Of a DNA stretch of 64,000 nucleotides, positions 46,041 through 56,165 are shown piece by piece. A program made the position numbers and the translations under genes. The notes beneath the pieces are model-generated. The model was not told the DNA's origin, ran no database searches, and worked only from the letters and a program-made list of their open reading frames with translations. The DNA is from Luscinia megarhynchos. Its lineage: Eukaryota > Chordata > Aves > Passeriformes > Turdidae. The DNA is taken from assembly GCA_034336665.1 (NCBI GenBank), contig JAPFBE010000033.1, positions 2,170,001 through 2,234,000 on the forward strand. Direction: 5' to 3'. Within the stretch, counting starts at the first letter, position 1, and each line of letters begins with the position of its first letter.

Positions 46041-46906
46041 AGTTCCACAATTCTGCTGCTTACACATACACTGTCAAAATACACACACACAGCCTAGCTC
46101 ACACAATTCAAGTGTAATGCCAGCGCTCTAAATTCCTCCACCCTCCCGAGCGTAAATATCCCTTCTACTACTCAGGTGTAAATCTCAAAATTCTTTCACA
46201 ACCTACACATACAAAACTTTTGCCAACACACTCCCAAAAGCACACAAACCAAAACACATACAGTGCGCCACGAACCCACAGTTCAAGCACACAAAGCTCA
46301 CAAAAACAGGCTGCACGCTCAAACACATGCACACATCCGGCGTGCACAGACTGTGATCAAGCCCACAAATGGAGTCACCATACACCGACGCCCGCAAGCT
46401 TGGTGACCCAAGCTGAAAATTACCACCACGCCGCCTTTAACCACAAATAAAACTGGAGCCACCACTGCTCCCGTACCACAACAATACTGGCAATGCTGTT
46501 ATTACCACTGCCCGAGCTCCGCCGACTCACTGCCGCATGAGCTCTACTCCCGGTGGTCACGACCAGCCCGCTGCTACTCACCCACTATGGGGCAAGAGTT
46601 TCTGGTGCTGTTACCAGCCCCACCTGAAACACAAACCACTATCAAATTCCACGGAAGCTTGCAAACAAATCCACTTCAGCCTTTTTCACTTTGTGCTCGA
46701 TGTCTCGCAGTGTCTTACCAGTTTGCCACTCTTAATGGTACCTATCATTAATTTTTAAACATACCTTATAGTCTGTATCTGCGGCAGTTCTAGTTCTGCT
46801 CCCGGCAGTGCCAGTGAGGAAAAGGAGCCTTCTTCCTAGGAAGATCCCAGGTGGGCGCCCTAGAGGGGTCCTGAACCCTGCTGGCCCCTTGGCCAGAGAG
46901 AACTGG
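46041..46906 (-). other. ERV3 leader (5' untranslated region)
   Basis: Lies directly downstream (on the minus strand) of an LTR and primer binding site and contains a good splice donor. CA-rich and without a gag frame. The provirus seems to end here, cut by or joined to the family B LTR. Confidence 0.55.
46759..46767 (-). promoter_or_regulatory. ERV3 leader splice donor
   Basis: Minus strand reads AAGGTATGT, a strong donor match about 140 bases after the primer site, where retroviral leaders carry the donor used for env mRNA. Confidence 0.5.
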
Positions 46907-46924
46907 GTCCCACCAGAGTCGCCA
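46907..46924 (-). other. ERV3 primer binding site, Arg-tRNA(UCU)
   Basis: Minus strand TGGCGACTCTGGTGGGAC matches the complement of the 3' end of vertebrate tRNA-Arg(UCU), including CCA, at 17 of 18 positions as I recall that tRNA. It sits two bases after the LTR end. Confidence 0.75.
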
Positions 46925-46926
46925 AC

Positions 46927-47431
46927 TGATTTACAAAAATATGAGTATTGGTCTAATACCGATACTCAACTGTGACGGACAAAAGTCTCTCTAACAATTT
47001 ACAGTTAGAAAGTGTATGTTTATTCAGCGCTGGGCAGCAGGGTGAGGTAATCCTCTAATACACACTGCAAAATCACAGGTGATCACAGAGTCTATTTATT
47101 GGCAAAGGTTTCAAACAAATACATATTCATAATAACAGCCCCTCCCATCCCCCGCTTCCTATGGTAATTAGCTTAACTAGCTATTAAGCATGCGTGATTG
47201 ACTTCTTAAATTAAGTCTGAGGTCGTTTTTGTGGGGAGGGGTCTTAAAAGGAGGAAGTAAGGTGAGTCTTCCTCGCCCTGAGCTCTCAACCTTTTCTATC
47301 AACGACAATACAAATGATTTCTGGGGATAGTCCAATTTTTCAAAGAATGGGTTTGTGGTTGCATTGTCTATGTTTCTTTGGGTCTGCTCACTAGTTTTGT
47401 CTTTTCTCATTGTAAGCACAGCTGAACAAAC
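46927..47431 (-). mobile_element. ERV3 5' LTR
   Basis: The LTR 3' end is fixed by the primer site (plus-strand start TGATTTAC). AATAAA is on the minus strand near 47020. The R/U5 portion (GTATGTTTATTCAGCGCTGGGC) resembles the same part of the ERV5 LTR (GTATGTTTTATTCAGTGCTGGGC at 53236-53260). The right end at AACAAACA near 47431 is a guess. The 80-residue frame inside is not a gene. Confidence 0.65.
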
Positions 47432-48084
47432 ATAAGATGACAGACAATCAATTATTTAAGTTTCAGATAACTACCTCAAGCCCGGTTTTCTTTCTAACTT
47501 CTAACTTTTAATTATTTTCAGGAAGATCTATCTATCCATTTGCTTTTTTATTAATTCTAGTAAATAACTAACTTTTAACTAAAATCCTAATTTTTCTAAA
47601 ATTAATGTTTCACCTGACGTCTTATATAAAGCATTCAAGTTAGCTCAGGCTAAAATTTAGCCAGATGCTCTACCTGTGTCAGTCCTGGTGATCTAGAATA
47701 TATTACTTCTCACAGGGACTGTGGTTATCTGACTCCAAAGAGAGGAGAAACAAAAGTAAAAGCCTAATTATTGCTTCCAAAAATACTGAATTCTTTCTAT
47801 ACATCAACCCATGAACATACTGTAAGACATAAAATTTTGTTCTCTGGATGAGAACAGAGAGACCCTCTTCTATTCTAGTGTCTGCAAAATCATCCTGGAA
47901 AGCTTTTCTGGATTGTCAAGTGTTTTATCAGACTATGGTCTTCATTCAGATCTAGTAGCTGTGACTGTCACAATGAATGCATATGCATGTAGGGTACTTG
48001 TACAAAATTGCTGGTAGAAAACTTGGGCCAACAGTATATAGCTCAACATATTCACATAAGTACAAATGATGATTGTTAGTTATG

Positions 48085-48230
48085 CCATAGCTTATTAAGT
48101 TTACAGTTGATTCTGGTAGTTGTTCCAAATTGCTGTCTGACTTTATTTAATTGCACACAAACAAATGTGGTTTAGCTTTAAATTGGTACAAATATTTCAA
48201 ATCTAGATGGGCATATTTTAAGCAAATAAA
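48085..48230 (+). repeat. Diverged direct repeat, copy a
   Basis: Aligns by eye with 48655-48803. Shared words are CAGTTGATTCT, CAAATT.CTGTC, TTTAATT and TTTCAAATCTAG followed by GCATATTTTAA. Spacing is about 570 bp. Confidence 0.6.
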
Positions 48231-48654
48231 ATGAAGAACATTAAAGCAGTGAAATGGGAAGGAAAGCAAATCACAAAGGTAATATACTTAATTTTTATAG
48301 GTACATTGGTAACTGATTTGATAAAATGGTTGTAGTTTCCTGAGGTTTTTTTGGTCGTGGTTACTTTTTCTTTGTTTTTTGGATGTTTTTTTAAATGAAT
48401 TGTAACTTAACCAGGTGGTATTACTTATTTTTATACTGCAGCTGCTGTAGAAATGTGTGCGCAGCTAATGTTTTGGTAAACAAAGTCTAGTAGCCAGGTG
48501 GCAATAATATTTAAAAAGTTTAGTGATATGATTTCGGAAGCATCTGACTGTAATATGCTGTACTTGGCCTTGGTGCCTTAAATTTAGTACACAGTAGAAG
48601 ACACTGTGTTATCACTGCAGTGGCTTCAAAGATCAAATAGACTATTATGTAGAA

Positions 48655-48803
48655 TATACATAATGCTTATTAAAATTTCAGTTGATTCTTTCTGATAAAT
48701 TATCCAAATTACTGTCAGACTGTATTTAATTATGCATAACCAGATGTGCTCCTGCTCTAAATCAGGATAATGATTTCAAATCTAGTCATGCATATTTTAA
48801 ACA
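48655..48803 (+). repeat. Diverged direct repeat, copy b
   Basis: Partner of 48085-48230. Similarity fades on both sides. Confidence 0.6.
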
Positions 48804-48984
48804 ACTGTTAAATACTATACTTCAAATAATTTCTGATTTCAGGAAGGCTTAATTTTGCTAATAGGTCCTTTCCTCACCCTTATTCCATTCTATCCTTCAA
48901 CTTGAAAGGTTAAAAGTTGGTACATTTTGCTAGCTGCTGTATGACTGAAGAACTGCTTTTGAACGAAGAAGGAAAATATGGTCT

Positions 48985-49310
48985 TTGCAGGGTACAGATG
49001 CCCAGTGTAAAACAAGGCTCACTCTTTAAAATTTTTAAAAGTTTAATAAAGGATAAAAGGGACAATACACAGCGCTGGGGTGCTTGACAAGTCAGTTAGC
49101 TATAACAACTTTCCTTATATACTTTTTCATTGCACTGATCAAATTCATATTCATGAAGATTTTACATATTCAAACATTCTTTGAGTCCTTTTACATGTTC
49201 CGGGAATTCTTTAGCTTTGTTTGACCCCTGACCCAACTCCTGACCTGTGGTGCAATAGTGTAGATTTGATTTTTGGGAGTCTTGTATTATTGTAACATGG
49301 ATAGCTTTTA
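48985..49310 (-). mobile_element. Probable LTR, family K
   Basis: AATAAAGGATAAAAGGGACAATACACAGCGCTGGG is typical of the R region of bird LTRs, here antisense. The TATA-like and CAT-rich stretch follows to the right. Ends are not defined. Confidence 0.45.
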
Positions 49311-49313
49311 AGA

Positions 49314-49696
49314 TGGTTACAGGTAAAGAAGCAGGAAGGGCCTTTGTATGGGTTCCACAGAGATGTTTATTTCAGCCACTCGCGTGGATAGTCCAGGGTC
49401 AGAGGCAAAGGCAAACTTGTGGTGAGGGTCCAGGTTTAAGTATATGGGACGAGTGGGGTGGGGTGAGCATCTGAGACCAATTACCAGGGGACATGGGGGT
49501 GGCACAAAGGTGGGGTTAGGGCATGGGAGCCAATGGGGAAACAGGGTGGGAGTGACCAAAAGACTGAGGGACAGGAACTGGGCACGGGGCTGACCAAGGG
49601 AACAAAACAGGGGTACATTGACATTACAGAACAGGGTTTGCTATGAGAGAAGCCTCGTGTCTCCCTAACTAGGGAATGCTTTTAAGGGTCTTCACA
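49314..49696 (-). mobile_element. 3' LTR, family P
   Basis: On the minus strand it starts TGTGAAGACCC at 49696, immediately after a polypurine tract, so it is a provirus 3' LTR and not a solo copy. AATAAA lies on the minus strand near 49368. The far end near TGGTTACAGG (49314) is tentative. Confidence 0.6.
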
Positions 49697-49714
49697 ACTC
49701 TCCCTTTCTTTACT
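49697..49714 (-). other. Polypurine tract of the family P provirus
   Basis: Minus strand AGTAAAGAAAGGGAGAGT, directly abutting the LTR start TGTGAAG. This is the plus-strand primer of a retrovirus. Confidence 0.65.
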
Positions 49715-50494
49715 AGTTAAGAAAGCTTTTCTCAAGGATTCTAAAATTAAATGTTTGAGGCAACTGAATGAACACAAAATGACAAAATCAATCAAAAGCA
49801 CTCATAAGACAATTTTCAAAATTCAAGCCATCCCCTGAGTCTCGAATGTCTGAACAGATTTTTTGAAGCGTCTAAGAGCTGGTAGAAGCGAGGCGAGGTA
49901 TTTTTTTGGCATGGCTTATCAGAAAACTGAGTCAGGAAAGGGATTCTCCAGCAAGGACTGGTACTCTGCTGTCTGTTAGCAGTATGGTTGTCTGTAATTG
50001 AGTTTGTACAAGGTAGAGTGGGAGTGGTGTGCCTCTTGGAACTTCAAATACAGATGGTTAATTTTGAAGAAAAAGATTGTTACATTAGGGGCCTTTCCTT
50101 TTCTTTTCCCCCCCCCCCCCCATTTCATCCCCCCTCTTGTATTAAGAAAGAACTTTGGAAAATGGATTGGTATCTGTGCAGCAAAGGTAGGGAACCATGC
50201 AGGTGAAAGGGAGGTAAGAATTTGAGGGAACATAAAGAAGGGGTAATAGGATTTGTGGAAATCCCAAAAGGAGTTTGACTTATTAAGTGGGTGGGAAAAG
50301 GGGAAAGTGGGAGGGAGGCAGAGAGGCGTAAGGGATTGGGGGAAGGCACCCGAAGGAGTGTGACATCCATTTGGGAGGTTTTGCAAATATGGGAGGGGGC
50401 TTCTGGTTGCAGGACGGCTGGTTGGTGTTTTGTGCTGTCGCTGCTTTTAGGTTGCCACTGAGACTTGATGGCTATTGGCTTTGGGCTTCACCTC
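49715..50494 (-). other. Family P provirus 3' region, no gene recognised
   Basis: Lies between the Y-box retrocopy and the polypurine tract. A 14-C run is at 50108-50121. The 136-residue minus frame (49976-50386) is Pro/Phe-rich and matches nothing I know. Confidence 0.4.
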
Positions 50495-50815
50495 TTTGGC
50501 AGTTGTGTGGGGAATCTCTAGGACGTGGGTAGTAGTTGCGGTTTGGTGCATGTTTGCTACCTTGCACTGGAACTCCACCAGGTCCTGTGACCTTGCCTGC
50601 TCAGGGGCCTTTTTTTCCCTTTACTATATCAAATTCCACAGTCTCTCCATTTCCTACGCTGCAGAGATATTTCCTGGGGTTATTCTTTTTTATAGCAGTC
50701 TGATGGACAAACACATCTTCCTTGGTATCCTTCTGGATGATGAAACTGTATCTCTGTTTCACATTGAACCACTTCACTGTCCCCAAAATTTTTGTGGCAA
50801 TGACTCTTTTACTTT
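50495..50815 (-). pseudogene. Y-box protein retrocopy (cold-shock domain), YBX1-like
   Basis: The minus frame 50601-50786 is a vertebrate Y-box cold-shock domain: [40 protein letters not shown]. The domain begins with VIATKI at 50804-50787. After an in-frame TGA at about 50598-50600 the homology continues with VTGPGGVPVQGSK, a segment that points to YBX1 rather than YBX3. It then fades in a degraded RNYYPRPRDSPHN stretch. The coding exons are joined without introns, so it is an RNA-derived copy. Changes: the RNP1-like YGFI reads YSFI; the RNP2 VFVHQ is intact. In the parent the protein binds RNA and Y-box DNA. This copy is inactive, lacking an N-terminal start and having a stop after the domain. 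It sits between a gag-like fragment (right) and a viral polypurine tract and LTR (left), all in one orientation. Confidence 0.87.
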
Positions 50816-51329
50816 TGCCAGTGAGTTTGTGTTCGTGGTTGTGTTGTTTATGTTGGACGTCTTGGTGGCGACAAGGTTGTTATTGGCAGCAGCGCTGCTG
50901 CTGCTGTTGTGGGCGGGATGTGGCAGACGCAGAGAGCCTGCACGCGCGGCTCCCCTCGCTCTCCCCCCCAGCGGTGAATGTGCAGGGGCAGCGCGGCTGG
51001 TGTGTGGGCGATGCAGCGTGCTGGCAGCACAGCTTGCAGGGCGGTGTGGCGTGCTGGCACTCACGGTGCAGCTGGTGCAGGAGGCGCGGCTGGCGCTGCT
51101 GCTGGTGCTGAGGCTGGTGGGGTGTAGCGGCGCGCTGCAGGTGCTGCTGAGGGCTGTGCAGAGTTTTTAAGGCCAGACTGCTGCTCCCAGCTCCTGTATT
51201 GCCATTTGGCTTGGAGTGACCCTGGTCTGGGCGGCGAATGCAGGGCGACTGCAGGTTTTCTGCTGCGGCAGCTGTTTGGCATGGCCGCGGCTGCAGAGAG
51301 TGGCGGCACTCGCTGCCTGCGCCCCGTCT
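50816..51329 (-). other. GC- and CpG-rich block upstream of the Y-box copy
   Basis: The minus strand shows Pro/Ala/Gln-rich frames (for example PPASAPAAAPAAPPAPAAP at about 51065-51120). This would fit the Pro/Ala-rich N-terminus or leader of a Y-box mRNA, but no clear alignment could be made. Plus-strand frames (50475-51170, 50722-51111) are not supported. Confidence 0.4.
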
Positions 51330-51610
51330 TATGGTGCCATGGCAACCGAGGTGAACACGTCTGCTCCCTCTCCGGTTTCGCAGAGCTCCCCAAGCTGTGC
51401 GATTGGAGGAGGCTCCCAAGTGGGGTTTCTTTGCCTTTGGTTGTAAGTGACTGGTGCATCTGTAATTTGCTGGTTGGGGGGCTGTGCCTCCAACCCCACC
51501 ACCCTTACTTCTGGGACTGGGACCGTGGGAACCAGAGGGCGGGGCATGCCTGGGGGAAGGGTCCCAAACAGGAGGGGAGCTGTTTTTTCTATCAGAATTA
51601 ATAGTTTAGT
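51330..51610 (-). pseudogene. gag: Retroviral gag fragment (linker to capsid start)
   Basis: A Pro-rich stretch (LPPGMPRPLVPTVPVPEV) is followed by DAPVTYNQRQRNPTWEPPPI and LGELCE. The order Pro-rich linker, then PVT... and a WEP.P..I..L segment resembles the start of the capsid of alpha/betaretroviral Gag. The frame ends at 51329 and no further capsid (such as the major homology region) follows. It is cut at the right by a family M LTR at 51614. Confidence 0.5.
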
Positions 51611-51613
51611 TAC

Positions 51614-51829
51614 TGTGGTGGGTTGACTTTGGCTGGATGCCCAGTGCCCATCAAGCTGCTCTATCACTCCCTCTTCTAAGATGGACAGGGGAGACAAAAT
51701 AAGATGGAAAACAACTTGTATGTTGGGATAAGGCAGTTTACTAAAGCAAAAGTGAAAGGCTGTGCATGCAAAAGCAAATGGGGAAACAAAGATATTCTCT
51801 ACTTCCCATCAGCAAGCAATGTCTGTCCA
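51614..51829 (-). mobile_element. ERV LTR fragment, family M
   Basis: TGTGGTGGGTTGACTTTGGC start like family A, but the remainder (GATAAGGCAGTTTACTAAAGC, ATTCTCTACTTCCCATCAGC) is of another bird LTR type. It is cut off at 51829 by the 3' LTR of ERV4, which has evidently inserted into it or been joined to it. Confidence 0.6.
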
Positions 51830-52253
51830 TGTTATGAACAAGTGTTTGAGATCGCTTAAAAATCACTGGAAAGGCTATCAGTAGAAACCAAATTTAATAT
51901 TGTGACAGCATGACAAAGTTCATTGGCAAGGTTCACTCTACTACTTACCAGACAGCTAAAAAAACCCCAAAACCAAAACAACAAAATACAGTCAATCAAA
52001 ACAGAAATGAGCCAAGAACTATCTGGGGGAGGAGTTGGGTGGATGTGGGGGTATGTGTGTGACAAAGAATAGAAAGGGCAAGGATAAAAAGGAATATGGC
52101 CTAACACTGTAACATCACTCAACTTGTAACTTAACCATAACAATTTAACAAAGGAATAACACTTAACAGCATTTAACCTAACTTATATTAAACTTACTTA
52201 CAGGTCTAACTTACTTAGATATCTAAGGAGCTTAAATATCTAAGAGAGCAGCA
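51830..52253 (-). mobile_element. ERV4 3' LTR (424 bp)
   Basis: On the plus strand it starts TGTTATGAACAAG and ends GAGAGCAGCA, so TG...CA. It aligns with 63679-64000 almost base for base (AAAATCACTGG.AAGG.TATCAGTAGAAACCA, then GAGCCAAGAACTATCTGGGGGAGG). A GGGAGAAA purine run abuts it at 52254-52261 on the minus strand. Confidence 0.88.
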
Positions 52254-52261
52254 TTTCTCCC
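52254..52261 (-). other. ERV4 polypurine tract (short)
   Basis: Minus strand GGGAGAAA directly before the LTR start TGCTGCTC. It is shorter than usual, but in the right place. Confidence 0.5.
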
Positions 52262-52940
52262 ATATTTGCTGTAGCATATGCACACACGTATGCACACAGA
52301 CATAAAGAGTCGGTACAAGGTACCTGTGAAAAATTCCCCTCGAAGATAGTGAAATACTTCAGATGCTTTTGCAATTCAGCAAGTGAAGCATGAGCAATCA
52401 TGGGTGATTTTTTATACTCCTCAGGGAGTGTGTTAAAGATATATTGTGCATCTTCCCAGGTAAATACAATTTTCTCTTTATCCTCCTCTTTTAAGGGACC
52501 CATAGAAACCATATCTTTTATATCTAGTACTGCTATCCATGGGTGTGCAGCTGCTTGCAGTGTAGCTACTACATTTGCAATATTAGGGATTGCCGATGTT
52601 AGTGGGTCTGTGTTGGGATTTAAACGATTGTAATCAACTGTAAGATGCGACTGCCCTGATGGCTTTTTCACTGGCCACAGCAGTGAATTATATGGAGAAT
52701 GCACTCAGGAGGTGACTTGTTGTTTCTCCAAATCAGCTATAGCCTCAGAAACTCCTTTTCATGCTGCAGCAGGAATTGGGTATTGTGGTATCTAAGTAAT
52801 TTTTGAATTGGGGAGTGCAGGTGCTGCTCAGAGTACACCCAGTGTAAATTCTGAATTCTCGACCGGATACGGGTTGATATTAGAACCGAAGGACCACATG
52901 CTACTGTCCAGCAGATGCCAGATTCAACCGATCTAAACAT
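52262..52940 (-). pseudogene. pol: ERV4 RT remnant
   Basis: The minus frame 52240-52704 holds RT fingers/palm: SPYNSLLWPVKKPSGQ, LTVDYNRLN, then AVLDIKDMVSMGPL (first catalytic Asp) and FTWEDAQYIFNTLPEEYKKSPMIAHA. It breaks off before the catalytic Tyr-x-Asp-Asp box and runs within about 100 bases into the 3' LTR, so RNase H, integrase and any env are deleted. The protease-RT linker (52705-52940) is frameshifted. At 52940 it is interrupted by the family A LTR; the protease continues at 61882. Confidence 0.82.
52936..52940. repeat. Probable target-site duplication AACAT (left) of family A copy 5
   Basis: AACAT is repeated at 61882-61886, flanking the nested LTR. Confidence 0.6.
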
Positions 52941-53194
52941 CTATATTGGTTTGGCATGGCCTGGTTTTTGGCAGCAGGGCAGCCACAAAGATGGCTCCTG
53001 TGAGAAGCTGCTGGAAGCTTCCACCATGTTCGGCAGAGCCAATCCCTTATGGCTCTGAAAGTGGACATGCTGCTGGCCAAAACTGGGCCAATGAGAGAGG
53101 TTGGTAACACCTCTGTGATGACATATTTAAGAAGAAAATCAAAGTCACAAGGTTTTTGCTTCTAGTTACAGAAACAGAGGAGGTGAGAACATGT
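52941..53194 (+). mobile_element. Family A LTR copy 5, left part
   Basis: Family A in plus orientation (TATATTGGTTTGGCATGGCC start, then the AGAAGCTGCTGGAAGC and ACCTCTGTGATGACATATTTAAG segments). It is cut at 53194 by ERV5; the remainder continues at 61068. Confidence 0.83.
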
Positions 53195-53691
53195 TGACAC
53201 GCAGGGTAAAGTTTCTGTAACTAGCGAGGTTGTAAAGTAGGTATGTTTTATTCAGTGCTGGGCGCACAGGGGATCTCTTTACTACAAACGTGCACACTTA
53301 CTGTGGTGATTTACTGTGCCTTTAAACATAAAGATGTTGCATATTCAAGATAATTGCGACACAGCTTATACATACTCATGACTTTTCGCCAAAAAGAAGG
53401 AGTTTATTATAATGAGTTCTGGGAAATAATTTCTATAGTCCCTGCCTTCGGCTTTTCCTAGGTGCATCTGTGCAGTGGCTTCTGGTGGTTGTGGGCCAGG
53501 GAGCTTCAGATGAAGTAAGCTCCTCTTCTTTGCGCTGAACTTTTTACCTCTGTTCCTCACGCATGCTCTTTGGATCCTTGACATTTCTCTAGACGACAAA
53601 GCCAGATTAGACTGGTTTGAGATACTTCAGGCAGTTAATCCTTACTTTTATTTGGGGCCAGTCCTGCTTTTATCAGACCCCCCCTTTATCA
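53195..53691 (-). mobile_element. ERV5 3' LTR
   Basis: Plus strand starts TGACACGCAGGG and ends CTTTATCA; the minus strand thus begins TGATAAAG and ends TGTCA. AATAAA-type signal on the minus strand near 53240. Preceded on the minus strand by a polypurine tract. Confidence 0.9.
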
Positions 53692-53705
53692 TTCCCCCTT
53701 TTTCT
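53692..53705 (-). other. ERV5 polypurine tract
   Basis: Minus strand AGAAAAAGGGGGAA directly next to the LTR start TGATAAAG. Confidence 0.85.
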
Positions 53706-55370
53706 AAAAGCTTAGTAAATTCTTTTACTACCTTTTATGGTCTAAGGGTTAACAGTCTTTTATTACTTAACACACAGATTCTTTATCTAACATCTTTTTA
53801 AAGTACTTATTTGATTTTATTTTCTGGTGAAGTTGAGTTTTTTTCTAATTACTATATGAATTTTTGGTACTCTGGAGGCACCACAGACAACACTTAACCA
53901 AGATAAGAATTATTAGTGCTAAGACTAATATGCCAACTATTGTTGCTCACAACTATCTTAACTAATGAGGGTTAGGGAGCTAAGATGTAAGTTTTTCTCA
54001 TGTTAGTAAATCCTCATGAGGTGGCATCTTGGGTTGCTATATGCAAAATTTTAGTCTTTTCTCAAATCTGATGCATGTCTGTTTCAACACATTTTTCTTG
54101 GTTTATATAAGAAAAACAGATTTAATTTATTATTATACATACTTCTTCTTTTGCAGTTAAAAGATCTAAGGCCATGTGATTTTGTATTACTACTTTGCTT
54201 AGGGATGATACTTCTGTTTGGAGTCCCTGAAGGGCATATATTGTCAAGTTTTTAAGCTTCTCTATTATGGCTGAGATGTTTATTATATCTTTTTTTAATT
54301 TACTAACACTAAGTTGGAGAAATAACATACAGAACTGTGAAAGCCTCAAGGCTTTTTTATAAGAGGATTGGATGGGACACTACGTGTTTTTCTTTACTGG
54401 CTTCTAATTATTCTTGGAGGTGGATGAGAGTGCTTGAATATGAAATCTTGGGGAATCACATATCTTAAAGTACAAGTTCCATCCTAGTAATGGGGCACAG
54501 ACTTTCTGGCTCGACTGTCTCTACATTACTATAATTCATTAGGTACACAATCCTATGTGTGATTATGCTGTAGTCTTATTCTAACTGCGAGAAGACATCT
54601 TGAAGAATTATTGTTTTGTTTAGTACATTTAGTTCTATTAATAGTGCTCAGGTTAAGATTAAAGTTTCTAACCTTTGGAGCAGTTCTATTTATTCGTTTT
54701 ATAAAGACTGATTTTCTTAAAACTTGTAAATTGAATTTTAAAGGAGAAACATCCTTAGGTCTGTAAGAATATTTTAAATCTGTTATATTTTTCTCTGGCA
54801 ATGGGGGTTCAAAACCTTAACATATAATTTTTCCAGTAGGGAGCTTAGTCTCTTGTTGGCCATTGGCACAAGACTTTGTTACTTTTTAAATAATATCTTC
54901 TCTTGTAGGCAAGGTGGACTTATTCCAGTTATCATATGGCCAGCTCCAATTATCATAAGACACTGGTATTCTAAGGAAAGGAAATTGTATATCACTTTTG
55001 GGAAGAGCAGTGCACACCTAACAGTTAGATAGGCTTAGAGTATTTGTTAGGTTATGGGTAAGTTGTATGAACAAGTTATTATCCTACCTATACCCTAGGG
55101 CTAAAAGTGTGAAAAGTGTAGCCTTCTACATTGCACCTGTTTTATTCTTCATGGAGTCTTAGAAGAGTTTTTTACTCTGGAGCGATGGATCTAGGCATTC
55201 TGTTCTTTAATCTTGATTGCAGTAAAAGAAGTAAGGAGTACCTGATATGGTCCTTTCTACCGTGTCTCTAGAGTTTTCTTTGCAAGAGACTTTACATATA
55301 CATAATCCTTAGGTTGTATGCTATTCACAGGCCTATCTAAACTCTTATTTCAAGTCCCAACTACATATTT
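53706..55370 (-). pseudogene. env: ERV5 env remnant
   Basis: The transmembrane part is recognisable. In the frame 54122-54349 a heptad region (LKNLTIYALQGLQTEVSSL) leads into VIQNHMALDLL at residues 54-64, which corresponds to the immunosuppressive-domain region of gamma-type Env. A CX6CC-like cluster follows whose last cysteine has become Phe and which is crossed by a stop near 54119. The surface subunit (for example frame 54553-54801, with several N-x-T/S sites such as NIT, NRT) is fragmentary. Many stops; it cannot make an envelope. Confidence 0.75.
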
Positions 55371-56165
55371 CTAAATTTTGCTGAGTTGTTTGCCTAATGT
55401 CACTATGTAGGAGGTCATGATTTCATCCCCATCTTGTGTGGACATTTCTTTTTGTATTCTATAGGGTCTTCCATATAAGATTTTAAAAGGGCTCAGCCCT
55501 TCTTTTACCTTTGGTCTTGTTCGTATGTGCAAGAGTGCTAGAGGAAGAGACTGAGGCCAGGGTAAGTTAGTTTCCTGACCTAATTTCACAATCTGTTGTT
55601 TGATCAAGTGGTTCATTTTTTCTACTTGGTAACTTGACTGAGGGCAATATGGGGTATGAAATTGCTAATTGATACCTAAATGGTGGCTGATTTGCTGTAC
55701 TACTTTTGAGATAAAATGTGGTCCTCTGTCAGAAGACAGTTGCTGGAACCCTAAAGAGCAGTATTATCTCTTGTATTAGTATTTTGGTTACCTCCCGAAC
55801 CTTGGTTGTTCTGGTAGGGAATGCTTCTGGCCAACTTGAAAAGGTATCAGTTAGTATTAGTAAGTATTTGTACCCTCCTTTTCTTGGGAGTCTTGAAAAA
55901 TCAATCTGCTACTGGTGCACAGGCCCATTGCTTTTCACAATTTTGCCTATTTCTGGTTTGAGGGAATTTTTGGGATTAGTCTGGAGGCAAAGATCACATT
56001 GCTGAGTTACTTGTCTTATAGTGGTGTATGTTTCTAGCCATAATTTCTATAATTAGGTGCTTGTATTGGGCTTCTGCTCCCAGTGCCTTTTTTTAAATGT
56101 TCTTTCCTAACCAAAGACCATATTAAATAGAAGGGAATTATGACTTTTCCTTGTGGAGTGAGAGC
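55371..56165 (-). pseudogene. pol: ERV5 integrase remnant
   Basis: From right to left: the end of a zinc-binding HHCC domain (QQCDLCLQTNPKN), then the core with QIDFSRLPRKGGYKYLLILTD (first catalytic Asp), SSWPEAFPTRTTK, a frameshift into the second Asp region near 55725, and the Glu region before MNHLIKQQIVKL at 55616. The C-terminal part GLSPFKILYGRP ends at 55371. Several frameshifts and stops. This is the gammaretroviral type (GPX-type tail PFKILYGRP). Confidence 0.8.

Larger units (their letters stand above)
47432..48984. other. Unassigned AT-rich DNA with an old internal duplication
   Basis: No gene found. Two diverged copies of a segment of about 145 bp are listed separately. Confidence 0.45.

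Noticed and set aside
50475..51170. 231-residue plus-strand frame, hydrophobic and Cys-rich
   Set aside because: It is antisense to the Y-box retrocopy and the GC-rich block; the minus strand has the real homology.
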